Source: Candidatus Aquidulcis frankliniae | GTDB lineage: Bacteria; Chloroflexota; Limnocylindria; Limnocylindrales; Limnocylindraceae | Length of the DNA stretch: 6,601 nucleotides | Direction: 5' to 3' | Assembly (NCBI GenBank): GCA_009925905.1 | Contig: RFPZ01000063.1 | Span: forward strand, 1 to 6,601 | Shown: one piece after another, positions 1 through 4,378 of the stretch | How positions within the stretch are numbered: position 1 is the first letter of the stretch | Layout of the letters: the number at the start of each line of letters is the position of its first letter | The notes under the pieces: model-generated | Database searches by the model: none | What the model was told of the DNA's origin: nothing | The model's input: only the letters and a program-made list of their open reading frames with translations | Program-made: the position numbers and the translations under genes

Positions 1-108
1 GGGCGACTCGCGCCGCGGGACAATCGCACTCCCATCGCGACGAGCCTGGACAGCGCCGTCATCCTTGAGGGCCCAGGCGAGTACGAGGTGAAGTCGGTAG
101 ATCGGTGA
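1..108 (+). pseudogene. 5' remnant of a UlaG-like MBL-fold hydrolase gene
   Basis: Frame 1 is open from the window edge and ends at TGA 106-108. Its translation carries VILEGPGEYEVKSV, and GPGEYEV is a signature of the UlaG-like metallo-beta-lactamase-fold family (COG2220 type). In the family, about 50 residues normally follow before the DIxLxPVGG strand, including the LGDLGH-type segment. Here the frame stops five codons after EYEV (K-S-V-D-R), and DIVLVPVGG resumes almost immediately in frame 2. Frame and spacing therefore indicate an internal deletion that is not a multiple of three. The HxHxDH metal site is not seen in the visible part; the residues before GPGEYEV read RDNRTP, so the site lies upstream or is degenerate. 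The remnant belongs with the ORF at 110-424. A sequencing or assembly deletion would look the same. Confidence 0.7.
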
Positions 109-109
109 G

Positions 110-424
110 TTGCCGGGTTGTGACATCGTCCTCGTTCCAGTGGGCGGCGAGCTCTCTCCACAGGCCGCATCGCGCCTCATCAGCCAGATGGAGCCGAAGA
201 TTGTCATCCCGATGTCCATTATTGACGATGCGAGCAAGTCTTCTGCGGCCATCAAGGCATTCTGCAAAGAGCAGGGGCTGGCAACGCCACCACCGGCGCA
301 ACAGAAGCTCGCCATCACCATCTCCGCACTCCCAGAAGAGACCACGACCGTCATCATTGAAGCGCGCGTCGAAGGGCTCGGCGGCGCTGAGACAGCGTCC
401 AGTGGAACGCTTGGCCTCGGCTGA
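110..424 (+). CDS. C-terminal part of UlaG-like MBL-fold protein (probable gene fragment)
   Basis: This 104-residue ORF begins at a TTG with no Shine-Dalgarno sequence, so it is more likely the tail of a disrupted gene than an independent one. Residues 5-13 (DIVLVPVGG) match the family strand before the last helices, EPKIVIPM (28-35) matches the PkivIPMH motif, and ALPEETTTVII (73-83) matches the usual C-terminal strand. The His after IPM, a metal ligand in active members, is Ser here (IPMSII), so even an intact protein would lack that ligand. Degenerate UlaG-like homologues exist, so this alone does not prove decay. The frame is blocked upstream by TAG at 98-100. The GPGEYEV half lies in another frame at 1-108, without the central 50 or so residues. 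If expressed, the product should not be an active metallohydrolase. The zinc-finger gene follows 45 bp downstream. Confidence 0.6.
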   Translation: MPGCDIVLVPVGGELSPQAASRLISQMEPKIVIPMSIIDDASKSSAAIKAFCKEQGLATPPPAQQKLAITISALPEETTTVIIEARVEGLGGAETASSGTLGLG

Positions 425-439
425 TTCCTGCGACAGACT

Positions 440-454
440 GTTGGCACAGCCAAC
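440..454. repeat. Perfect 6-bp inverted repeat (GTTGGC-aca-GCCAAC)
   Basis: GTTGGC at 440-445 and GCCAAC at 449-454 are perfect complements separated by ACA. The repeat sits in the 45-bp gap between the broken MBL-fold gene and the zinc-finger gene, just upstream of that gene's likely -10 element. There is no T-run after it, so it is a poor intrinsic terminator. It could be an operator or chance. Confidence 0.35.
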
Positions 455-463
455 TGCTCTACT
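455..463 (+). promoter_or_regulatory. Candidate extended -10 (TGC-TCTACT) for leaderless start at 470
   Basis: TG at 455-456, one base, then TCTACT (458-463, 4 of 6 to TATAAT) ends six bases before the ATG at 470. There is no Shine-Dalgarno sequence before that ATG (CCCTCT lies there), which suits a leaderless transcript. The layout resembles the stronger candidate ahead of 2626. No -35 at correct spacing is visible, so this is weak. Confidence 0.3.
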
Positions 464-469
464 CCCTCT

Positions 470-679
470 ATGAGTGACCTTCGCTGCATCAACTGCCAGC
501 GCGACATTGGGCCCGATGAGCTGGTGTACGAAATTCGAACCTCTCTTGATCCGCAGCCGCCCAACGGCGTAGCCTGCTCTGAGCAGTGCCAGCAGCAGAA
601 GGAGAACGAGAGTAAGCAGCGAGCAATGCTCTTTTATCAAGTGATGGGAAATCCGTTTGGAGGTAACAAGAATGAGTGA
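470..679 (+). CDS. Small putative zinc-finger protein (CxxC...CxxxC)
   Basis: The 69-residue hypothetical protein has Cys6-x2-Cys9 near the N-terminus (RCINCQRDI) and Cys36-x3-Cys40 (ACSEQC). This spacing resembles treble-clef zinc fingers of the TRASH/MYM kind, in which a second knuckle reads C-S-x-x-C, so zinc binding is a reasonable inference. The rest is polar and Gln/Glu-rich (QCQQQKENESKQR) and then NPFGGNKNE, with no membrane segment; a small cytoplasmic protein is expected. The ATG at 470 has no Shine-Dalgarno motif and may be read from a leaderless mRNA. The last 8 bases overlap the next gene, whose strong ribosome site lies inside this coding region, so the two are probably translated together. 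I do not recognise a named family and give no function beyond likely metal binding. Confidence 0.7.
   Translation: MSDLRCINCQRDIGPDELVYEIRTSLDPQPPNGVACSEQCQQQKENESKQRAMLFYQVMGNPFGGNKNE
659..663 (+). promoter_or_regulatory. Ribosome binding site GGAGG for the gene at 672
   Basis: GGAGG lies 8 bases before ATG 672-674, inside the end of the upstream gene. It decides the start: the longer reading from TTG 657 would put this motif inside the coding region and leave that start without one. Confidence 0.75.
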
Positions 680-908
680 TGGCAGTTTCGGTGGTGATGG
701 TGGTGGCGGAGACGACGGCGCTAGCGACGGCGGCGCGTTCGATCTAAACAACAACGGCACGTCGCTTGATGAGTTCGTCCTCTTCGCTGCGATTACCAAT
801 GGCGATCGAACCAAACAGCCTGCAGGTGGTGGTCCGGCGAAGAAATCTGGCTGTCTGCTTCCAGCGGTAGCGATTGCGATCTTCGCTCTTGCGCTCCTAG
901 CGCTCTAG
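672..908 (+). CDS. Small Gly/Asp-rich protein with C-terminal membrane anchor
   Basis: The 78-residue protein starts at ATG 672, chosen because GGAGG sits 8 bases upstream; an upstream TTG at 657 would add only five residues. Residues 1-26 are Gly/Asp/Ser/Asn low complexity (SFGGDGGGGDDGASDGG) and probably disordered. A short ordered part follows (TSLDEFVLFAAITNGDRT), then a basic KK pair (residues 55-56), and then a hydrophobic stretch to the C-terminus (CLLPAVAIAIFALALLAL) that fits one transmembrane helix. The layout is that of a tail-anchored protein with a cytoplasmic N-terminus. It overlaps the zinc-finger gene by 8 bases (translational coupling), and its last 12 bases overlap the end of convergent ftcD. 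The family is not recognised. The real start codon, strong ribosome site and clean anchor argue for a true gene. Confidence 0.72.
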   Translation: MSDGSFGGDGGGGDDGASDGGAFDLNNNGTSLDEFVLFAAITNGDRTKQPAGGGPAKKSGCLLPAVAIAIFALALLAL

Positions 909-1847
909 TACAACGCGTTCCCAGCCGCCGCTGATCTGCAGCGCCGCTGGGTTGCCGCCGGCAACCAGCGCACGTTCAGGGAGTAGCCCGACGACCTCTG
1001 TTTGACCAATCTCAACGCCGCGGCTACTCGCTGCCGCGCGGATGCGCTCACGAATCGCATGCAACGTATCTCCACGGTCGGTGGCCTCAAGAAGGTCATG
1101 CAGGTTCATCGATACTTGTGCGATGTTCTTGCTTGCGAGCGGGAAACCGAGCGCCTGCAGTCCACGCACTCCACCAGGTGTTGCGCCGCGAATCTCGCGC
1201 GCGATCTCTTTCGAAACCTTTAGGAGCGTGTCGGCATCGGATCCAGCAAGCGCAATGTTCCACGCCGCCATCAGCGTGCGCGCACCAACGGCGGTTGCGC
1301 CAGCGGTTGGATGGGGCGCTCGTGGACCAAAGTCTGGCTCGCCCCTCTCTGCCGCCTGATGCGCCGCGAGCTGCTCAAATCCACCGCGACGCAAGGTTGG
1401 AAGAGACCGTCGCTCTTGGTTCCGTGCTGCCGCGCCATAGAGGTGCACAGGAAGGTTCAACGTGGTCGCAAGTGCAGCACCTACAACGCGGGCGATCTCG
1501 GCAGCCTGCTCGAGCGTTGCCTCTGGCGAGATCGGCACCACCGGCACCACGTCGAGCGCACCGATACGTGGGTGCACGCCACGACCATCTCCTGACTTCG
1601 CTGGGCTCGATAGATCAATGGATGCCACGGCGATGCGTGCAAGTGCGAGAGTCGCTGCCACCAACTCAACACCGCTGGCGGCGACGTAGGTGAAGACGCT
1701 CCGATCGTGATCGGCATCGGTATGAACATCTCGCAGCGTGACGCCAGGAACAGCCTGAATTGCGGCGGCCGCCTGCTGCAAGATTTCTTCGTTGCGCCCC
1801 TCGCTGATGTTCGCAACGATTTCGAAATTCGCTGTCGACATGTTCAT
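897..1847 (-). CDS. ftcD: Glutamate formiminotransferase (single-domain FtcD)
   Basis: The 316-residue enzyme moves the formimino group of N-formimino-L-glutamate to tetrahydrofolate, giving 5-formimino-THF and glutamate (EC 2.1.2.5), a late step of histidine breakdown in the cytoplasm. Family motifs in order are IVANISEGR (10-18), DADHDRSVFT (44-53), VHPRIGALDVVPVVP (91-105, with His92 matching the catalytic His of the pig enzyme), NLPVHLYG (131-138), LRRGGFE (152-158), PDFGP (171-175), HPTAGATAVGAR (179-190) and QVSMNL (244-249). The length fits the transferase alone; the cyclodeaminase domain of bifunctional forms is absent. Compared with the usual IDLxxHxGxHPR, this protein has a longer loop without that first His (IDLSSPAKSGDGRGVHPR). 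The ATG at 1847 shares its A with the TGA of the upstream acetyltransferase. A second ATG two codons in is also possible; no Shine-Dalgarno sequence is seen, which suits coupled translation. Confidence 0.93.
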   Translation of the reverse strand: MNMSTANFEIVANISEGRNEEILQQAAAAIQAVPGVTLRDVHTDADHDRSVFTYVAASGVELVAATLALARIAVASIDLSSPAKSGDGRGVHPRIGALDVVPVVPISPEATLEQAAEIARVVGAALATTLNLPVHLYGAAARNQERRSLPTLRRGGFEQLAAHQAAERGEPDFGPRAPHPTAGATAVGARTLMAAWNIALAGSDADTLLKVSKEIAREIRGATPGGVRGLQALGFPLASKNIAQVSMNLHDLLEATDRGDTLHAIRERIRAAASSRGVEIGQTEVVGLLPERALVAGGNPAALQISGGWERVVLER

Positions 1848-2605
1848 CAGTCGAGCGTACGGCGCATCACAGGCCAGCGCCCATCGGGACCAGTTGCGGC
1901 AACGGTGAAGCCGAGCCGCCCCCAGAAGCGTTGTGTAGCGGCGGAGGTGTGCTCTGGGTCAGCGACAGATTCTGGTTCCTCTGGGTAAGCCTCAGCAGCG
2001 GCAAAGCCAGCTGCGCCGAGACGTGCGAGCACACCGGCCACAAGCGCACTCCCGAGCGCACTCCCGCGCGCCGCTGGCACGACAGAGATGCAGGTGATGA
2101 TCGCTGGCGGCGGGCTGTCGGGAAGGTCGGGGTAGCGATCGCGCAATCGTTGCGCGCGCGGAAACGCGGAGAGAGGTCCTGCCTGGCAGTAGGCAACGGG
2201 TTCGCCTTTCGCCAGCAGGACCCAGCCCATCGGCCCGCTCACTGGAAGCTGTCGCGTCAGCAGGCGCAGCTTCGGTGGTTGCCCTGGCGCTGCAGCCGCA
2301 TCGCGTAGCGCCTCTTCGCGCGTTGGCGGTTCGGGGGCGAATGGATTAAACGCTGGCGCCTGCTCCTCATCGGCGCCGAGGAATGCGGCGAGGGCACTCT
2401 TCCCTCCTGCGGGTGTGCTGGCACGCGCCGCAGGGTTCGGAGTTGCGCTCCCACTGGCCGCCGCCTTACTGCCACGCTCTGCGTCCTCCCACCAAGTGCA
2501 GGTGGCATGGTCAGCGCTTGCGTTGGCGCACGGCGGCACGAGCAACAACTCCTCGGCGCTCTCCACGCCGACTAGCTCGAACCCGTCACCGATGTTGATT
2601 CTCAT
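1847..2605 (-). CDS. GNAT-family N-acetyltransferase with N-terminal Cys motif
   Basis: The 252-residue protein ends in a GNAT fold, roughly residues 113-252. AIITCISVVPAARGSALGSAL (169-189) is motif A: strand beta4 followed by the acetyl-CoA pyrophosphate loop. The Q/RxxGxG/A consensus appears as R180-G-S-A-L-G, so its first glycine is alanine. EAYPEE (205-210) and FWGRLGFTV (227-235) are the later elements typical of the subgroup. Residues 26-40 (Cys26, Cys36, TWWE) resemble the N-terminal Cys/Trp motif seen in some GNATs of this subgroup. Residues 42-110 are an Ala/Pro/Ser-rich linker, probably disordered. The substrate cannot be told from sequence. TGATG overlap with ftcD predicts co-expression, though a folate role is unproven. 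The ATG at 2605 lies 8 bases after TAGTAT on the minus strand and has no Shine-Dalgarno motif, so it may be leaderless. Confidence 0.82.
   Translation of the reverse strand: MRINIGDGFELVGVESAEELLLVPPCANASADHATCTWWEDAERGSKAAASGSATPNPAARASTPAGGKSALAAFLGADEEQAPAFNPFAPEPPTREEALRDAAAAPGQPPKLRLLTRQLPVSGPMGWVLLAKGEPVAYCQAGPLSAFPRAQRLRDRYPDLPDSPPPAIITCISVVPAARGSALGSALVAGVLARLGAAGFAAAEAYPEEPESVADPEHTSAATQRFWGRLGFTVAATGPDGRWPVMRRTLD
2043..2066. repeat. Perfect 12-bp tandem repeat, two copies
   Basis: AGCGCACTCCCG occurs twice head to tail (2043-2054 and 2055-2066) with no mismatch. On the minus strand it encodes GSAL-GSAL, which is the acetyl-CoA-binding loop of the acetyltransferase. Loss or gain of a copy would change the loop by four residues without a frameshift. 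Confidence 0.8.
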
Positions 2606-2612
2606 CGTCTGG

Positions 2613-2618
2613 CATACT
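2613..2618 (+). promoter_or_regulatory. Candidate extended -10 (TGG-CATACT) for leaderless start at 2626
   Basis: CATACT is directly preceded by TGG, giving the TGn extended -10 form. Seven bases separate it from ATG 2626, so initiation would fall at or beside the A of the start codon. No Shine-Dalgarno motif is possible in this gap. A TTGATT at 2595-2600 is too close (12 bp) to act as a normal -35. Confidence 0.5.
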
Positions 2619-2619
2619 A
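2614..2619 (-). promoter_or_regulatory. Candidate -10 (TAGTAT) for leaderless start at 2605
   Basis: Read on the minus strand, 2619-2614 is TAGTAT (5 of 6 to TATAAT), and 8 bases separate it from the ATG of the acetyltransferase gene. It overlaps the plus-strand -10 at 2613-2618 almost fully. No good -35 is seen at the expected place, which lies inside the opposite gene. Confidence 0.5.
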
Positions 2620-2625
2620 CGCCGC

Positions 2626-2784
2626 ATGAGCGATCATGCGACTCCTGGGCACGATTCCCACGGCGAGGCCGAAGAGGCTCCCCTGGGCGCTATCAACCTT
2701 GCTGCATGGGGGGCCGGTGCCCTCGGTGTTGCGATTGGGCTGCTAACAGCCGCCGCCATCGCAATCGCCGCAGGCGCCCTCTAG
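2626..2784 (+). CDS. Small membrane peptide with His-containing N-terminus (52 aa)
   Basis: ATG 2626 to TAG 2782-2784 encodes 52 residues. The N-terminus MSDHATPGHDSHGEAEEAP has three His (4, 9, 12) among acidic residues, and residues 22-52 (from AINLAAWGAGALGVAI on) form one Ala/Gly/Ile-rich transmembrane helix. The gene is short but well supported: an extended -10 lies 7 bases upstream, it fills the space between the divergent acetyltransferase gene and the DUF305 gene, and only 12 bases part it from the DUF305 start. It is in the same frame as that gene, with one TAG and four codons between. The His cluster beside a DUF305 protein suggests metal binding at the membrane, but this is inference; no family is recognised. 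Orientation in the membrane is uncertain. Confidence 0.6.
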   Translation: MSDHATPGHDSHGEAEEAPLGAINLAAWGAGALGVAIGLLTAAAIAIAAGAL

Positions 2785-2796
2785 GGGGCAGCGAGA

Positions 2797-3333
2797 TTGA
2801 AGGCCCGCTTCGCTCTAGCGCTCTCTGCGATCGCGCTCTTATCTGCATGCACTTCCAGCGGTGCTGATTTCAACGAGAGTGACGTGATGTTCGCGCAGAT
2901 GATGATCCCGCACCATCAGCAAGCGGTTGAACTCGCAGATCTGGCGCTGAAATCAACATCCTCAGCGGGCCCCGAGATCCTGCAGCTCGCTCAGCAGATT
3001 CGAGATGGGCAAGAGCCGGAGATCAAACAGATGAACGATCTGCTCATCCAGTGGAAGCAGCCGCTAGATAGTCACGCCGCCATGGGGCATGGGTCTGAAA
3101 TGGAGGGGATGCTCAGCGAGCAAGAGATGATAGATCTTGCCTCCCTCACTGGATCTGAGTTTGATGCCGCGTGGATCGCTGCAATGACGTTCCATCACCA
3201 AGGCGCAATCACCATGGCGAGTGCCGCTGCGAAAGACGGGATCAATCCAGAGATTAAAACGCTCACTGCCGCAATCATTGAGGTACAGCAGAGAGAGATT
3301 GAGACGCTACAGACCCTCTCTACTGCACCGTAG
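2797..3333 (+). CDS. DUF305 lipoprotein, putative metal-binding
   Basis: The 178-residue protein begins with a lipoprotein signal peptide: MKARFALALSAIALLSAC has a basic start, a hydrophobic core and the lipobox L15-S-A-C18, so the mature form should be lipid-linked at Cys18 and exposed outside the membrane. Two DUF305 repeats follow, each a helical hairpin with an HH motif: MFAQMMIPHHQQAVELA (31-47, His39-His40) and MTFHHQGAITMA (130-141, His133-His134). Between them lies a Met/His stretch, MGHGSEMEGM (96-105). DUF305 proteins are four-helix, ferritin-like bundles, and cyanobacterial CopM of this family binds copper, so copper or another metal is the likely ligand. The start is TTG 2797, fixed by the signal peptide and by a G-run (GGGGG, 2784-2788) 8 bases before it. 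It probably shares a transcript with the 52-residue membrane peptide. Confidence 0.88.
   Translation: MKARFALALSAIALLSACTSSGADFNESDVMFAQMMIPHHQQAVELADLALKSTSSAGPEILQLAQQIRDGQEPEIKQMNDLLIQWKQPLDSHAAMGHGSEMEGMLSEQEMIDLASLTGSEFDAAWIAAMTFHHQGAITMASAAAKDGINPEIKTLTAAIIEVQQREIETLQTLSTAP
3288..3326. other. Possible stem-loop at the 3' end of the DUF305 gene
   Basis: GCAG-AGAGAG (3288-3297) can pair with CTCTCT-a-CTGC (3316-3326), ten pairs with one bulged A and an 18-base loop. It lies in the last codons before the convergent DUF4349 gene. No T-run follows, so a terminator role is only possible. The 31-bp gap at 3334-3364 shows no better terminator. Confidence 0.25.
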
Positions 3334-3364
3334 GGCTGATCTTAGTTCGCGCCTCACTCCACCG

Positions 3365-4297
3365 TCAGCGGCGGCGCGTCGTTCGCTTCGTCGCCACCCC
3401 AACGCCCATCAGTCGGCGCAGCAGCGCGACGAGTGGCGTGACCACTCGGCCGAGCAGACCACCGGCAAGCGCGCCGATCAACGCGATCGGCAAGACTACG
3501 ATGACGAGGTTGATCGCCGCAACAATCACGGTTCGACCAACAGAGATCAGATTTGCGATAGCGAGTGAAACTTCTTTACCGAGATCAAAGCCGTTTGCTG
3601 CGTTACCGATCGACGAGCCGATGGGGCTGATCGTCACAGAGATGCTCGTCATAGCGACCTGATCCGCGAGCGCTGCACGCTGTGCGTCATACGATTCAAT
3701 GTCGCTGCGCACCGATGTGAGCTGTGTCTGCACAGCGAGCACGTCTGGGACGGTCGTCGCTTGCGTCATGAGCTCGAGGAGCGCCGCCTCTGAGGCGCGC
3801 AGGTTGCGCAGTCGAGCCTCAAGGTCAACGAGCTGCATCGTTACCTCATAGGTGCTGATCTGTTCAGAGAGAACCGTGCCCTCTGCGCGCAGGGCCAACA
3901 CCGCTGCATCAAACGATGCAGCGGGAACCCGGAACGTCACCGTGAGGTATGGCATTGACGCGTCGGTGTAGCGGTAGCTGCCAGAGACGTAGCCGCCCTG
4001 GCTCTTCACGATGCCAGTCAGCTTTGTCAGGCTGGCCTCAACATCCGCAACCTCGAGGCTGAATGAGCCGTTGCGCACAACATCAATGCGGTCACCCTCA
4101 ATGGAGCCACCGCCTGGCGTCGCGGTTGGAACGCCGCCGGTGTCGCCCTTCTCGATGGGGGCCGAGGAGCCGCCGCTCGCGCCGAAGAGAAGCGCACTGA
4201 GGCCGCCACTGGCGGAGAGTGCCAGCACGAGCGCAACCACCACGCCAATCTTTGCAGGCGTGCTAAACGACGGAAGGGTGAGCGATCCGATCTTCAT
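3365..4297 (-). CDS. DUF4349 domain membrane protein
   Basis: With the start at ATG 4297 the protein has 310 residues. GAGGTG lies 6 bases upstream and decides this start over the ATG 14 codons further up, which has no such motif. Residues 17-37 form a transmembrane helix or uncleaved signal. A Gly/Ser/Thr/Pro linker follows (40-68). The DUF4349 domain covers about 70-226, with VVRNGSFSLEV (73-83), a GGYV motif (101-104), LTVTFRVPAASFD (118-130) and the TYEVTMQLVDLEARLRNL segment (149-166). Helices at 150-210 probably form a coiled coil. Residues 243-285 are hydrophobic (second membrane segment, possibly with a reentrant part) and the tail is basic (TKRTTRRR). The central domain should be outside the cell. 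The family has no firmly established function. It lies 81 bp downstream of fhs, so it may share its transcript or have its own promoter there. Confidence 0.88.
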   Translation of the reverse strand: MKIGSLTLPSFSTPAKIGVVVALVLALSASGGLSALLFGASGGSSAPIEKGDTGGVPTATPGGGSIEGDRIDVVRNGSFSLEVADVEASLTKLTGIVKSQGGYVSGSYRYTDASMPYLTVTFRVPAASFDAAVLALRAEGTVLSEQISTYEVTMQLVDLEARLRNLRASEAALLELMTQATTVPDVLAVQTQLTSVRSDIESYDAQRAALADQVAMTSISVTISPIGSSIGNAANGFDLGKEVSLAIANLISVGRTVIVAAINLVIVVLPIALIGALAGGLLGRVVTPLVALLRRLMGVGVATKRTTRRR

Positions 4298-4303
4298 GGT
4301 GTG

Positions 4304-4309
4304 CACCTC
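4304..4309 (-). promoter_or_regulatory. Ribosome binding site GAGGTG for the DUF4349 gene
   Basis: The minus strand reads GAGGTG, then six bases, then ATG 4297. This is one of only two clear Shine-Dalgarno motifs in the window, and it sets the start 14 codons downstream of the longest reading frame. Confidence 0.7.
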
Positions 4310-4378
4310 AGCTTGCGCGCTCACTAGGGAACGCCTCATCCCCGTAACGCCGCCGAGTGGCCTGAGGTTCCTGGGCTC

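Noticed and set aside
657..671. TTG 657 as the start of the tail-anchored protein
   Set aside because: It would place GGAGG inside the coding sequence and has no ribosome site of its own; ATG 672 is better.
59..814. A 251-codon open frame on the minus strand
   Set aside because: The translation is low complexity without a domain, and it lies opposite two genes with real motifs or a strong ribosome site; it is best explained by strand symmetry of codon bias.
2595..2618. TTGATT at 2595-2600 as the -35 partner of CATACT
   Set aside because: The spacing is 12 bp, too short for the usual 16-18 bp; the TGG extension explains the promoter better.
4298..4339. Extended N-terminus of the DUF4349 protein from ATG 4339
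   Set aside because: GAGGTG lies 6 bases before ATG 4297, and the signal/membrane segment follows properly from there; the extra 14 residues add polar sequence with no family match.
4298..4378. Terminator or riboswitch in the 81-bp gap between fhs and the DUF4349 gene
   Set aside because: There are only short imperfect repeats around CCTGAGG and no stem followed by a T-run or conserved aptamer core.
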